From Sulfurisoma sp963709555 (GTDB lineage: Bacteria > Pseudomonadota > Gammaproteobacteria > Burkholderiales > Rhodocyclaceae): a DNA stretch of 64,000 nt. Every line of letters begins with the position of its first letter. Position 1 is the first letter of the stretch. A program made the translations under genes and the position numbers. The notes below the pieces were generated by a model. The model was not told the origin of the DNA and searched no databases. It worked only from the letters and a program-made list of their open reading frames with translations. Shown piece after piece: positions 1 to 8,126 of this stretch. The stretch is from the NCBI GenBank assembly GCA_963709555.1, contig CAVPWR010000006.1, positions 154,313 through 218,312 of the forward strand, in the 5' to 3' direction.

Positions 1-1
1 G

Positions 2-724
2 CTCGGCTACGCCTCCGACCTCGACATGATCTTCCTCTTCGACGATCCCGATCCGGACGCAGCCGCTACCTACGCCAAGCTCGCCACGCGGGTAAACACC
101 TGGCTGTCGTCGCAGACCTCGGCGGGACAGCTGTTCGAGACCGACCTGCGGCTGCGGCCCAACGGCGACTCGGGCCTGATGGTGGTCTCGCTCGAATCGT
201 TCCGCCAGTACCAGCTCGAATCGGCCTGGGTATGGGAACACCAGGCGCTGACCCGCGCCCGCTACTCGGCCGGCGACCCGGCCGTCGGCGCCGGCTTCGA
301 GAAGATCCGCTGCGAGATCCTGTGCAAGGGGCGCGACCTCGCCAGCCTGCGCGAAGAGGTGCTGGCGATGCGACAGAAGATGGTTGACGCCCATGCCGGA
401 AAATCGGAGCTGTTCGACTTGAAGCACGATCCCGGCGGCATCATCGACGTCGAGTTCATGGTGCAGTACCTCGTGCTCGGCCACTCCGCCGGCCATTACG
501 AATTGACCGCGAACAAGGGCAACATCGCGCTGCTGAAGATAGCCGCCGAGGCCGGCCTGATCCCGGCCGGCCTCGCCGACCAGGTGCGCGATGCCTATCG
601 CGAATATCGCCGCCTGCAGCACCAGCTGCGCCTCAACAACCTGCCCGCCCGCGTCGAGGCCGCCCCGATCGCCGGGCGCATCGAGGCGGTGCGTGCACTG
701 TGGAACCACGTTTTCGGAGCCTAA
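2..724 (+). CDS. glnE: Glutamine synthetase adenylyltransferase, C-terminal part (5' truncated by window)
   Basis: Last ~240 residues of GlnE, the bifunctional enzyme that adenylylates and deadenylylates glutamine synthetase in response to PII and glutamine. The frame is open from the window edge and begins within the second nucleotidyltransferase domain (SDLDMIFLFD, with the metal-binding aspartates). FETDLRLRPNGDSG and DVEFMVQYL follow, then the helical C-terminal region (YREYRRLQHQLRL). The stop at 722-724 is three bases before argJ, so the two may be co-transcribed. Family proteins are about 900-950 residues, so most of the gene lies outside the window. No frameshift is seen. Confidence 0.93.
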   Translation, partial: LGYASDLDMIFLFDDPDPDAAATYAKLATRVNTWLSSQTSAGQLFETDLRLRPNGDSGLMVVSLESFRQYQLESAWVWEHQALTRARYSAGDPAVGAGFEKIRCEILCKGRDLASLREEVLAMRQKMVDAHAGKSELFDLKHDPGGIIDVEFMVQYLVLGHSAGHYELTANKGNIALLKIAAEAGLIPAGLADQVRDAYREYRRLQHQLRLNNLPARVEAAPIAGRIEAVRALWNHVFGA

Positions 725-727
725 CCC

Positions 728-1969
728 ATGCCAGTCAACCTGCCTGCACCGACCGCCACGTCCCTACACCCCGTCGCCGGCGTTCGCCTCGGCGTCACCG
801 AGGCCGGCATCCGCAAGGCCAACCGCCGCGACCTGACGCTGATCGAGCTCGCGCCCGGCAGCCGCGTCGCCGGCGTGTTCACCCAGAACCGCTACTGCGC
901 CGCGCCGGTGCAGGTGTGCCGGCAGCATCTCGCCTCCGGCAACATCCGCGCGCTGGTCATCAACACCGGCATCGCCAACGCCGGCACCGGCGAACCGGGG
1001 CTGGCCGCGGCGAACGCCAGCTGCGCCGCCGTGGCGCAGCTGCTCGGGGTCGATGCCGCGCAGGTGCTGCCCTTCTCCACCGGCGTGATCATGGAGCCGC
1101 TGCCGGCCGAGCGCATCGCCGCCGGCCTGCCGGCCTGCCGGGCGGCGCTGGCCGACGACGGCTGGTTCGAGGCCGCCCACGCCATCATGACCACCGACAC
1201 CGTGGCCAAGGGCGCTTCGCGAAAAGTCGGCGCTGGCGGGACGGCGATCACCGTCACCGGCATCAGCAAGGGCGCCGGCATGATCAAGCCCAACATGGCG
1301 ACCATGCTCGGCTTCGTCGCCACCGATGCGGCGATCTCCCAGGCACTGCTCGAACGCCTGGTCGAAGAGGTCGCCGACGAATCCTTCAACTGCATCACCG
1401 TCGACGGCGACACCTCGACCAACGATTCCTTCGTGCTCATCGCCACCGGCCAGGCCGGCAACGCCGAGATCGCCGACGCCGGCTCGCCCGCCTATGCCGA
1501 GTTGCGCGCTGCGGTCACCGCCGTCGCACAGCAGCTGGCGCAGGCCATCGTCCGCGACGGCGAGGGCGCCACCAAGTTCATCGAGATCGCCGTGAGCGGC
1601 GGCGCGACGAAGGCGGAGTGCAAGGCGGTCGGCTACGCCATCGCCCACTCGCCGCTGGTCAAGACCGCCTTCTTCGCCTCCGACCCCAACCTCGGCCGCA
1701 TCCTCGGCGCCATCGGCAACGCCTGGGGCAACGACCCGGCACTGCGCGACCTCGACGTGACGCAAGTCAGGCTCTGGCTCGGCGACGTCCTCGTCTCCGA
1801 GAACGGCGGCCGCGCCGCCAGCTACAAGGAGGAGGACGGCGCCCGCATCATGAAGCCGGCGGAAATCGCCGTCCGCGTCGACCTCGGCCGCGGCGCCGCG
1901 CAGGGCAAGGTGTGGACCTGCGACTTCTCCTACGATTACGTCAAGATCAACGCGGATTACCGTTCCTAG
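728..1969 (+). CDS. argJ: Bifunctional glutamate N-acetyltransferase / amino-acid acetyltransferase ArgJ
   Basis: 413-residue ArgJ, the cyclic-pathway enzyme of arginine synthesis. It transfers acetyl from N-acetylornithine to glutamate and, in bifunctional forms, also uses acetyl-CoA. The precursor self-cleaves at the KPNMA/TMLG site; the new N-terminal nucleophile is Thr192 (codon 1301-1303). NTGIANAGTGE and the C-terminal DPNLGRILGAIGNAW are also typical. The ATG at 728 follows the glnE stop closely. Residues about 166-172 (KVGAGGT, codons near 1223-1243) are encoded by a minus-oriented copy of the dispersed 17-mer, with no change in length compared with the family as I recall it. argB, another arginine gene, is 48 kb away. 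Confidence 0.95.
   Translation: MPVNLPAPTATSLHPVAGVRLGVTEAGIRKANRRDLTLIELAPGSRVAGVFTQNRYCAAPVQVCRQHLASGNIRALVINTGIANAGTGEPGLAAANASCAAVAQLLGVDAAQVLPFSTGVIMEPLPAERIAAGLPACRAALADDGWFEAAHAIMTTDTVAKGASRKVGAGGTAITVTGISKGAGMIKPNMATMLGFVATDAAISQALLERLVEEVADESFNCITVDGDTSTNDSFVLIATGQAGNAEIADAGSPAYAELRAAVTAVAQQLAQAIVRDGEGATKFIEIAVSGGATKAECKAVGYAIAHSPLVKTAFFASDPNLGRILGAIGNAWGNDPALRDLDVTQVRLWLGDVLVSENGGRAASYKEEDGARIMKPAEIAVRVDLGRGAAQGKVWTCDFSYDYVKINADYRS
1222..1244 (-). repeat. Dispersed 17-mer copy inside argJ
   Basis: Exact copy of CGCCAGCGCCGACTTTT on the minus strand (core 1222-1238), flanked by the CCGTCC extension. It lies within the argJ coding sequence in frame and encodes KVGAGGT in the segment between ASR and the conserved TGISKG. 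Protein length is not altered. Confidence 0.75.
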
Positions 1970-1997
1970 TCCGGATGGAACTCGGTTTTTGGTGCGT

Positions 1998-2103
1998 GAT
2001 CGGGCCGGTGGGGTGCTCTACTCCGCTCATGTCATCCGGCGCCGGCCGGTGGCCGCCGCCTCCTTCTTTACTTCGCTGCGCAGAGCACCCCACCGGCCCG
2101 ATC
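1998..2103 (+). repeat. Stem-loop repeat, copy 1 (22-bp perfect outer stem)
   Basis: The stretch 1970-2324 between argJ and the next gene has no convincing gene and holds two related structured repeats. In copy 1 the outer arms 1998-2019 and 2082-2103 are a perfect 22-base inverted repeat. Inside are a left linker GCTCATGTCATCCG (2025-2038), a GC-rich hairpin (about 2039-2059) and a right linker TCCTTCTTTACTTCGCTGCG (2061-2080). Both linkers recur in copy 2, but the stem sequences do not. There is no transposase and no obvious target duplication. Confidence 0.8.
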
Positions 2104-2149
2104 AGGGGCGTCCGTGGGTGTTCGGCGATCCGGCAGCACCGGTATATCA

Positions 2150-2253
2150 CGCCGAGGGTGGCGGGTGGCCGACGCAGCGAAGTAAAGAAGGAGAACCGGG
2201 CTCAGCCCGGTTCGGGTGACATGAGCAGCGTCGGCCACCCGCCGCCCTCGGCG
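2150..2253 (-). repeat. Stem-loop repeat, copy 2 (26-bp outer stem), inverted relative to copy 1
   Basis: Outer arms 2150-2175 and 2228-2253 pair over 26 bases with one G-T type mismatch. On the minus strand the linkers read GCTCATGTCACCCG and TCCTTCTTTACTTCGCTGCG (complement of 2173-2192), matching copy 1. The inner hairpin is AACCGGGCT-C-AGCCCGGTT (2194-2212), different in sequence from the inner hairpin of copy 1. The copies are head to head with a 46-base spacer (2104-2149). Retained linkers with replaced but self-complementary stems are what a folding RNA or single-stranded DNA would show. Confidence 0.8.
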
Positions 2254-2324
2254 CGCCCCGCCCCCCCAACGAACAAAGCGTCTCATGCCTCGCGGCTGGC
2301 CCAAATCACGGTGGAGTAACTGAA

Positions 2325-2948
2325 ATGTCGCTCACCTGGCTGGCCCTCGCCTGGATCGCCTACGCCCTGCTCCATTCGGTGCTGGCGAGCTTCGTGGTCA
2401 AGGACCGGGTCGCCCGCCGCTGGCCGGCGGCCGTGCCGTACTACCGGCTGAGTTTCAACGTGATTGCCGCGGTCACCGCGCTACCGCTGGCCTGGCTGCT
2501 CTACGCGATTCCCGGCGAGCCGCTGTGGCGCTGGAGCGGCGCCTGGTGGTGGCTCGGCAACGGCCTCGCGCTCGCCGCCGTCGCCGGCTTCTTCGTATCC
2601 ACCCGCGCCTACGACATGGACGAGTTCCTCGGCCTGCGCCAGATCCGCGAACATGACCGCGCCACCGCCGATCGCGAGGGCTTCACCCTGTCCTTCTTCC
2701 ATCGCTTCGTCCGCCACCCCTGGTATTGCTTCGGCCTGGTGATCGTATGGACGCGCGACATGAACGCGCCGATGCTGGTTTCGGCCGTGGCGATCACGCT
2801 TTACTTCGCCATCGGCTCGTGGTTCGAGGAGAGGAAGCTCATCGCCATCCATGGCGACACCTACCGCCGCTACCGCGGCAGGGTGCCGGCGCTGTTGCCG
2901 CTGCCGTGGAAATATCTGACGGAGACTGAAGCCGAAAACTGGCGTTAG
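2325..2948 (+). CDS. Membrane methyltransferase-like protein (NnrU / isoprenylcysteine methyltransferase-type fold)
   Basis: 207-residue membrane protein with about five hydrophobic segments. The C-terminal half carries the pattern of the small membrane methyltransferase group that includes ICMT-like and NnrU-like proteins: RHPWYCFGLVIVW, then EERKLIAIHGDTYRRYRGRVP. These proteins bind S-adenosylmethionine or are presumed to; the substrate here is unknown. The gene follows the stem-loop repeats and its last four bases overlap the 3' end of convergent apaG. A weak ribosome site (GGAG at about 2312) precedes the ATG. Family placement is from motif resemblance only. Confidence 0.7.
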   Translation: MSLTWLALAWIAYALLHSVLASFVVKDRVARRWPAAVPYYRLSFNVIAAVTALPLAWLLYAIPGEPLWRWSGAWWWLGNGLALAAVAGFFVSTRAYDMDEFLGLRQIREHDRATADREGFTLSFFHRFVRHPWYCFGLVIVWTRDMNAPMLVSAVAITLYFAIGSWFEERKLIAIHGDTYRRYRGRVPALLPLPWKYLTETEAENWR

Positions 2949-3328
2949 TGCAGCGTCCGGGGCATCGACAGCACGAACTCGGGGATCGCCGCCTCGAACT
3001 GCGTGCCGTCCTCGGCCACCATCTGGTAGCTGCCCTTCATGGTGCCCACGGGCGTCGCCAGCGCGCTGCCGCTGGTGTATTCGAAGTGCTCGCCCGGCTT
3101 CAGCAGCGGCTGGTGGCCGACGACGCCGAGGCCGCGCACTTCCTGCACCTTGCCGTCGGCGTCGGTGATCACCCAGTGGCGCGAGATCAGCTGCGCCGCG
3201 ATGCCGCCGGTGTTGGTGATGGTGATGGTGTAGGAGAAGACGTAGCGGCCGGTCGCGGGCTCAGACTGGTCGGGGAGATACTCGGTCGCCACGTCGACCC
3301 GGATGTCGTGTTTTTTAGCTTCGGCCAT
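2945..3328 (-). CDS. apaG: ApaG domain protein
   Basis: 127-residue ApaG, a single immunoglobulin-like (FN3-type) domain protein linked in enterobacteria to Co2+/Mg2+ resistance; its molecular role is unsettled. Typical features are YVFSYTITITNTG, RHWVITDADG, VRGLGVVGHQPLLKPGE and YTSGSALATPVGTMKGSY. The start at 3328 gives MAEAKK and the usual length of about 125; an in-frame ATG 12 codons upstream (3364) would give 139 residues. Converges with the upstream methyltransferase-like gene, with a 4-base overlap of 3' ends. Confidence 0.9.
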   Translation of the reverse strand: MAEAKKHDIRVDVATEYLPDQSEPATGRYVFSYTITITNTGGIAAQLISRHWVITDADGKVQEVRGLGVVGHQPLLKPGEHFEYTSGSALATPVGTMKGSYQMVAEDGTQFEAAIPEFVLSMPRTLH

Positions 3329-3431
3329 GGCCGGCATTTCACACGAAAAGCCCGCCAGCCGCAACCGCGGCGATAGGCTAAAATCGTTCGTTCAAAATTT
3401 TCCGAATTCCAAGAATATCCAGGAGACAGTC

Positions 3432-4125
3432 ATGGCCAATACAAACCTTCCGCATCGCCCCGAGCATCCTCTCGGCCAACTTCGCCAAGCTCGGCGAGGA
3501 AGTTGACAACGTCCTTAAGGCCGGCGCCGACATCGTCCACTTCGACGTGATGGACAACCACTACGTCCCCAACCTCACCATCGGCCCGCTGGTGTGCGAG
3601 GCGCTGCGCAAGCACGGCGTCACCGCGCCCATCGACGTGCACCTGATGGTCAAGCCGGTGGATCGCATCATCCCCGACTTCGCCAAGGCCGGCGCCACCT
3701 ACATCACCTTCCATCCCGAAGCCTCCGAGCACATCGACCGCACCATCGGCCTGATCAAGGAAAACGGCTGCAAGGCCGGCCTGGTGTTCAACCCGGCCAC
3801 GCCGCTGGACATCCTCGAGTACACCCTCGACAAGCTCGACATGGTGCTGCTGATGTCGGTCAACCCGGGCTTCGGCGGCCAGAAGTTCATCCCCTACGTG
3901 CTCGACAAGGCGCGCAAGGTGCGCAAGATGATCGACGACCGCGGCCTCAAGGTGGAAATCGAGATCGACGGCGGCGTCGGCCCGGCCAACATCCTCGAAG
4001 TGGCCAAGGCCGGCGTCGACACCTTCGTCGCCGGCTCCGCCGTCTTCGGCGCCGGCAAGGACAGCGACCCGCAGCGCTACAACAGCGTCATCGCAGCGAT
4101 GCGCGCCGAGCTGGCGAAGGCCTGA
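3432..4125 (+). CDS. rpe: Ribulose-phosphate 3-epimerase (single-base frameshift near the start)
   Basis: Interconverts ribulose-5-P and xylulose-5-P in the pentose phosphate and Calvin cycles. An AGGAG ribosome site (3421-3425) sits before ATG 3432, but that frame diverges after three codons. The true sequence resumes in the +1 frame as FRIAPSILSANFAKLGEE and continues with HFDVMDNHYVPNLTIGP, DVHLMV, VNPGFGGQKF and EIDGGV to the stop at 4123-4125. One extra A in the ACAAACC run at about 3443-3445 explains the break. Apart from that the ~230-residue TIM barrel is complete. gph follows with a TGATG overlap, a common pairing. Confidence 0.9.
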
Positions 4126-4874
4126 TGCGCACGGCGATAAAGGCCGTCCTGCTCGACCTCGACGGTACGCTGCTCGACACCGTACTCGACCTCCACGCGG
4201 CGGCCAACGGCATGCAGCGCGACCTCGGCAATCCCGAGGTCGCGGTCGAAGACATCCGCGCCTATGTCGGCCGCGGCATCCCCAACCTGGTCAAGCGGGT
4301 GCTGGCCGGCGCGCTCGAGGCCGCCGACGATCCGACGCCGCCGCCGGCCGACGCGCTCGCCAGCTTCAAGAAGCACTACGAGCACTTCAACGGCCGTGCA
4401 TCCAAACCCTTTCCCGGCGTGATGGAAGGTGTCCAGGCGCTCAAGGCCATGGGCCTGCCGCTCGGCGTGATCACCAACAAGGCCGAGGCCTTTACCATCC
4501 CGCTGCTCGAGCGCACCGGGCTGGCACCGTTCATGGACGTCATCGTCAGCGGCGACATCCTGCCGCGACCGAAGCCCGACCCGATGCCGGTGATCTGGGC
4601 CTGCGGCCGCCTCGGCGTCTCGCCCGCCGACACGCTGCTGATCGGCGACTCGGTGCATGACTTCAAGGCCGGCCACAACGCCGGCTGCAAGGTCTTCCTC
4701 GTGCCCTACGGCTACAACGAGGGCCAGGACGTCCGCGGCCTCGCCGCCGATGCTATAGTCGCCACCATTGCAGAAGCCGCAGCGCTCGTCGACCCGCGCA
4801 TGAATCCGCACTCCACTCAACGATCGAAGCACGCCCTCCGGGCGGAGGCCTGGCCCTGGCGCCGCTGGCGCTGA
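4125..4874 (+). CDS. gph: Phosphoglycolate phosphatase (HAD family)
   Basis: 249 residues as read. HAD motif I is LLDLDGTLLDT near the N terminus, motif II is ITNKAE, and motifs III/IV are KPDP and IGDSVHDFKAGHNAG. It dephosphorylates 2-phosphoglycolate produced by Rubisco or DNA repair. The start overlaps the rpe stop (TGATG at 4123-4127). The last 24 codons (from Met at 4801) do not look like a phosphatase tail. They resemble a tryptophan leader peptide, so gph and the leader appear to share a stop codon. Confidence 0.92.
   Translation: MRTAIKAVLLDLDGTLLDTVLDLHAAANGMQRDLGNPEVAVEDIRAYVGRGIPNLVKRVLAGALEAADDPTPPPADALASFKKHYEHFNGRASKPFPGVMEGVQALKAMGLPLGVITNKAEAFTIPLLERTGLAPFMDVIVSGDILPRPKPDPMPVIWACGRLGVSPADTLLIGDSVHDFKAGHNAGCKVFLVPYGYNEGQDVRGLAADAIVATIAEAAALVDPRMNPHSTQRSKHALRAEAWPWRRWR
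4801..4874 (+). CDS. trpL: Candidate trp operon leader peptide, nested in the gph 3' end
   Basis: Starting at ATG 4801, the last 24 codons of the gph frame end in AWPWRRWR followed by TGA. That places three Trp codons within six residues directly before a stop and about 155 bases upstream of trpE. This is the usual design of a ribosome-stalling leader in trp attenuation. The Trp-codon region (CGCTGGCG near 4863-4870) is complementary to CGCCAGCG at 4911-4918, giving a possible competing stem. Against it: no clear ribosome site precedes ATG 4801, and the peptide is in frame with gph. The assignment is by inference. Confidence 0.4.
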
Positions 4875-5030
4875 GTTTCCTCGCCCTGCGCTGTCGTCAT
4901 TTCGCCGTGTCGCCAGCGCCGACTCTTTCGTTAGCGTTTCCGTAGTGGAGAAATTGTGCCCCCACGCTCACTTCGTTCGCTGCCTCCACAGGGGGCGCCG
5001 CCTCCCTCGGGCGGCCCTTCGGGAGTCGTT
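4862..5030 (+). promoter_or_regulatory. trpE leader region with possible attenuator hairpins
   Basis: The gph-trpE gap and the end of the candidate leader peptide. CGCTGGCG (about 4863-4870) can pair with CGCCAGCG (4911-4918), and the latter is followed by GACTCTTT, a short T-rich tract. A second possible fold is CCCCC (4958-4962) with GGGGG (4991-4995), enclosing CACGCTCACTTCGTTCGCTGCC, and a small CCGCCTCCCTCGGGCGG hairpin follows. The 4905-4930 part is also a near-exact copy of the dispersed 17-mer. Whether this is an attenuator or only repeat-derived structure is unproven. Confidence 0.35.
4905..4930 (+). repeat. Dispersed 17-mer copy in the trpE leader
   Basis: CCGTGTCGCCAGCGCCGACTCTTTCG matches the consensus with one extra C in the T-tract (core 4911-4928). 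It is intergenic and complementary to the Trp-codon stretch just upstream. Confidence 0.7.
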
Positions 5031-6520
5031 ATGACCGAATCCGAATTCAACCGGTTGGCCGCCGCAGGCTACAACCGCATCCCCGTCACCCTCGACACCT
5101 TCGCCGATCTCGACACGCCGCTGTCGATCTACCTCAAGCTTGCCGGCGGGCCCTATTCCTACCTGCTCGAATCGGTGCAGGGCGGCGAACGCTTCGGCCG
5201 CTATTCCTTCATCGGTCTCGCAAGCCAGACCCGCATCTCCGTCACCGGCTCGACCATCCTGTTGCTCACCGGCAACCGCGTCGCCGAACGCCGCGAGCAC
5301 ACCAACCCGATGTCCTACATCTCGGAGTTCATGGCGCGCTTCAAGGTGCCCGATCTCAAAGGCCTGCCGCGCTTCTGCGGCGGCCTGGTCGGTGCCTTCG
5401 GCTACGACACGGTGCGCTTCATCGAGCCCAAGCTCGACGGCGTGAGCAAGCCCGATCCGCTCGGCGTACCGGACATCCTGCTGACACTCTCGGAAGAGAT
5501 CGCCATCGTCGACAACCTTTCGGGCAAATTGAGCCTCGTCGTCTTCGCCGAGCCCGGCTTCCCCGGTGCCTGGAAGCAGGCGCAGGCGCGGCTGAAGGAA
5601 CTGCTGGCCAGGCTGCGCGAGCCGGTGACGATTCCGCAGGACACGGTCGTGCCAAGCGAGCCGGCCGAATCGGAGTTCGGCGAGGAAGCCTTCAAGGCCG
5701 CCGTGCTCAAGGCCAAGCAATACATCACCGACGGCGACATCATGCAGGTGGTGCTCTCAGCCAGCGCATGAGCAAGCCCTACAAGGCCAGCCCGCTGGCG
5801 CTCTACCGGGCATTGCGCACGCTCAATCCCTCGCCCTACATGTTCTATTTCGACTTCGAGGACTTCCACGTCGTCGGCGCCTCGCCCGAGATCCTGGTGC
5901 GACTCGACGACGAGGGGGAGGAACGGCGCATCACCCTGCGCCCGATCGCCGGCACCCGCAAGCGCGGCGCCACGCCCGAGGAGGACGCCGCGCTCGCCGC
6001 CGAACTGCTGGCCGACGAGAAGGAGCGCGCCGAACACCTGCAGCTGCTCGACCTCGGCCGCAACGACGTCGGCCGCGTCGCCAAGACCGGCAGCGTGAAG
6101 GTCACCGAGCAGTACGCCATCGAGCGCTACTCGCACGTCATGCACATCGTCTCCAACGTCGAGGGCACGCTGAAGGACGACGAGGGTCCGCTGTCGGTGC
6201 TCAAGGCCACCTTCCCCGCCGGCACCGTGTCCGGCGCGCCCAAGGTGCGGGCGATGGAAATCATCGACGAGCTCGAGCCCACCAAGCGCGGCATCTACGC
6301 CGGCGCCGTCGGTTACCTCGGCTTCAACGGCGACATGGACCTGGCGATCGCCATCCGCACCGCGGTGATCAAGGACGGCCGCATCTACGTCCAGGCCGGC
6401 GCCGGCATCGTCGCCGACTCCGACCCCGACGCCGAATGGGAGGAGACGCGCAACAAGGCCCGCGCCCAGCTGCGCGCCGCCGAGATGGCCGAGTCCGGCC
6501 TCGACACGCGTTTCGAATAG
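5031..6520 (+). CDS. trpE: Anthranilate synthase component I (frameshifted)
   Basis: Large subunit of anthranilate synthase, converting chorismate to anthranilate with ammonia from TrpG. The first segment starts at ATG 5031 (MTESEFNRL); the open frame begins earlier but that stretch is leader DNA. It carries LLESVQGGERFGRYSFIG, which includes the LLES part of the tryptophan-binding site. It runs to DIMQVVLS, then shifts. The rest continues two bases out of phase with RMSKPYKASPLALYRALR, PIAGTRKRGA, GRNDVGRV, TFPAGTVSGAPKVRAMEIIDELE and AGAGIVADSDP. The break lies at 5754-5758, where two extra bases (CT or TC) give CTCTCAG. Both halves are fully conserved. Confidence 0.92.
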
Positions 6521-6529
6521 GAGGCCGCC

Positions 6530-7097
6530 ATGCTGCTGATGATCGACAACTACGACAGCTTCACCTACAACCTCGTGCAGTACTTCGGCGAACTCGGCGA
6601 GGACGTGCGGGTGTTCCGCAACGACGCCATCAGCCTCAAGGAAATCGCCGCGATGAACCCGGCGCGGCTGGTGATCTCGCCCGGCCCCTGCTCGCCGAAG
6701 GAGGCCGGCATCTCGGTCGCTGCCATCAAGGAATTCGCCGGCAGGATTCCGCATCCTCGGCGTCTGCCTCGGCCACCAGAGCATCGGCTACGCCTTCGGC
6801 GGCGAGATCGTCCATGCCAAACAGATGATGCACGGCAAGACCTCGCCCATCCACCACGCCGACAAGGGCGTGTTCCACGGCCTGCCCAATCCGCTCACCG
6901 CCACGCGCTACCACTCGCTCGCCATCCGCCGCGACACGCTGCCGGACTGCCTCGAGATCACCGCCTGGACCGACGACGGCGAAATCATGGGCGTGCGCCA
7001 CAAGACCCTGGCCGTGGAAGGCGTGCAGTTCCATCCCGAATCGATCATGACCGAGCGCGGCCACGACCTGCTGAACAATTTCCTGAAAGGCGCCTGA
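6530..7097 (+). CDS. trpG: Anthranilate synthase component II, glutamine amidotransferase (frameshifted)
   Basis: Class I glutaminase subunit, about 188 residues. The first part, from ATG 6530, shows MIDNYDSFTYNLVQYFGELG and ISPGPCSP. After one extra base at about 6750-6752 it continues in the next frame with ILGVCLGHQSIGYAFGGE (nucleophile Cys of GxCxGHQ), TARYHSL and VEGVQFHPES, the His and Glu of the triad. All three catalytic residues are therefore present in the DNA but split over two frames. It lies 9 bases after trpE and 1 base before trpD. Confidence 0.92.
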
Positions 7098-7098
7098 G

Positions 7099-8126
7099 AT
7101 GATTACTCCGCAGGAAGCGCTCCAGCGCACCATCGAGCATCGCGAGATCTTCCACGACGAGATGCTGCACCTGATGCGGCTGATCATGAACGGCGAGGTC
7201 TCGCCGGTGATGACCGCGGCCATACTCGCCGGCCTGCGCACCAAGAAGGAGACCATCGGCGAGATCGCCGCCGCCGCGACGGTGATGCGCGAGCTGTGCA
7301 CCAAGGTCGAGGTGCCGAACAACCGCAACTTCGTCGATCATCGTCGGCACCGGCGGCGATGCCGCCCATACCTTCAACATCTCCACCGCCGCCGCCTTCG
7401 TCGCCGCCGCGGCCGGCGCCACCGTGGCCAAGCACGGCGGCCGCAGCGTCTCGTCGAAGTCGGGCAGCGCCGACGTGTTCGAGGCGCTGGGCGCGAGGAT
7501 CGACCTCAGCGCCGCGCAGGTGGCGGAGTGCATCGAGGCGGTCGGCATGGGCTTCATGTTCGCGCCCAACCACCACCCGGCGATGAAGAACGTCGCGCCG
7601 GTGCGCAAGGAAATGGGCGTGCGCACCATTTTCAACATCCTCGGCCCGCTCACCAACCCGGCCGGCGCGCCCAACACCCTGATGGGCGTGTTCCACCCCG
7701 ACCTCGTCGGCATCCAGGTGCGCGTGATGCAGCGTCTCGGCGCCGACCACGTGCTGGTGGTCTACGGCAAGGACGGCCTCGACGAGATCTCGCTCGGCGC
7801 GGCGACGCTGGTCGGCGAACTCAAGGACGGCGAAGATCCGCGAATACGAAATCCACCCCGAGGACTTCGGCCTGCAGATGGTTTCCAATCGCGGCCTCCG
7901 CGTCGCCGACGCCACCGAGTCGATGACCATGCTGCTCGGCGCCCTCGACAACCAGCCGGGCACGGCGCGCGAGATCGTCGCCTTCAACGCCGGCGCCGCG
8001 CTCTATGCCGCCAACATGGCCGGCTCGATCGGCGACGGCATCAGGCTCGCGCGCGAAACCATCGCCTCGGGCGCCGCGCGCAAGAAGGTCGACGAGTTCG
8101 TCGCCGCCACGCGGAAGTTCGCCTGA
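7099..8126 (+). CDS. trpD: Anthranilate phosphoribosyltransferase (two frameshifts)
   Basis: Transfers phosphoribosyl from PRPP to anthranilate. Sequence from ATG 7099 to NNRNFVD is in one frame. It continues in the next with IVGTGGDAAHTFNISTAAAFV (GTGGD binds PRPP), KHGGRSVSSKSGSAD, NHHPAMKNVAPVRKEMGVRT and FNILGPLTNPA. It continues in the third with IREYEIHPEDFGL to the stop. Each break is one extra base, at about 7337-7341 (GATCATC for GATATC) and about 7832-7836. Reassembled length is ~341, normal for the family. The stop overlaps the trpC start. Confidence 0.92.

Noticed and set aside
700..2319. 539-codon Arg-rich frame overlapping argJ
   Set aside because: Out-of-frame shadow of argJ running into the repeat region; no family resemblance.
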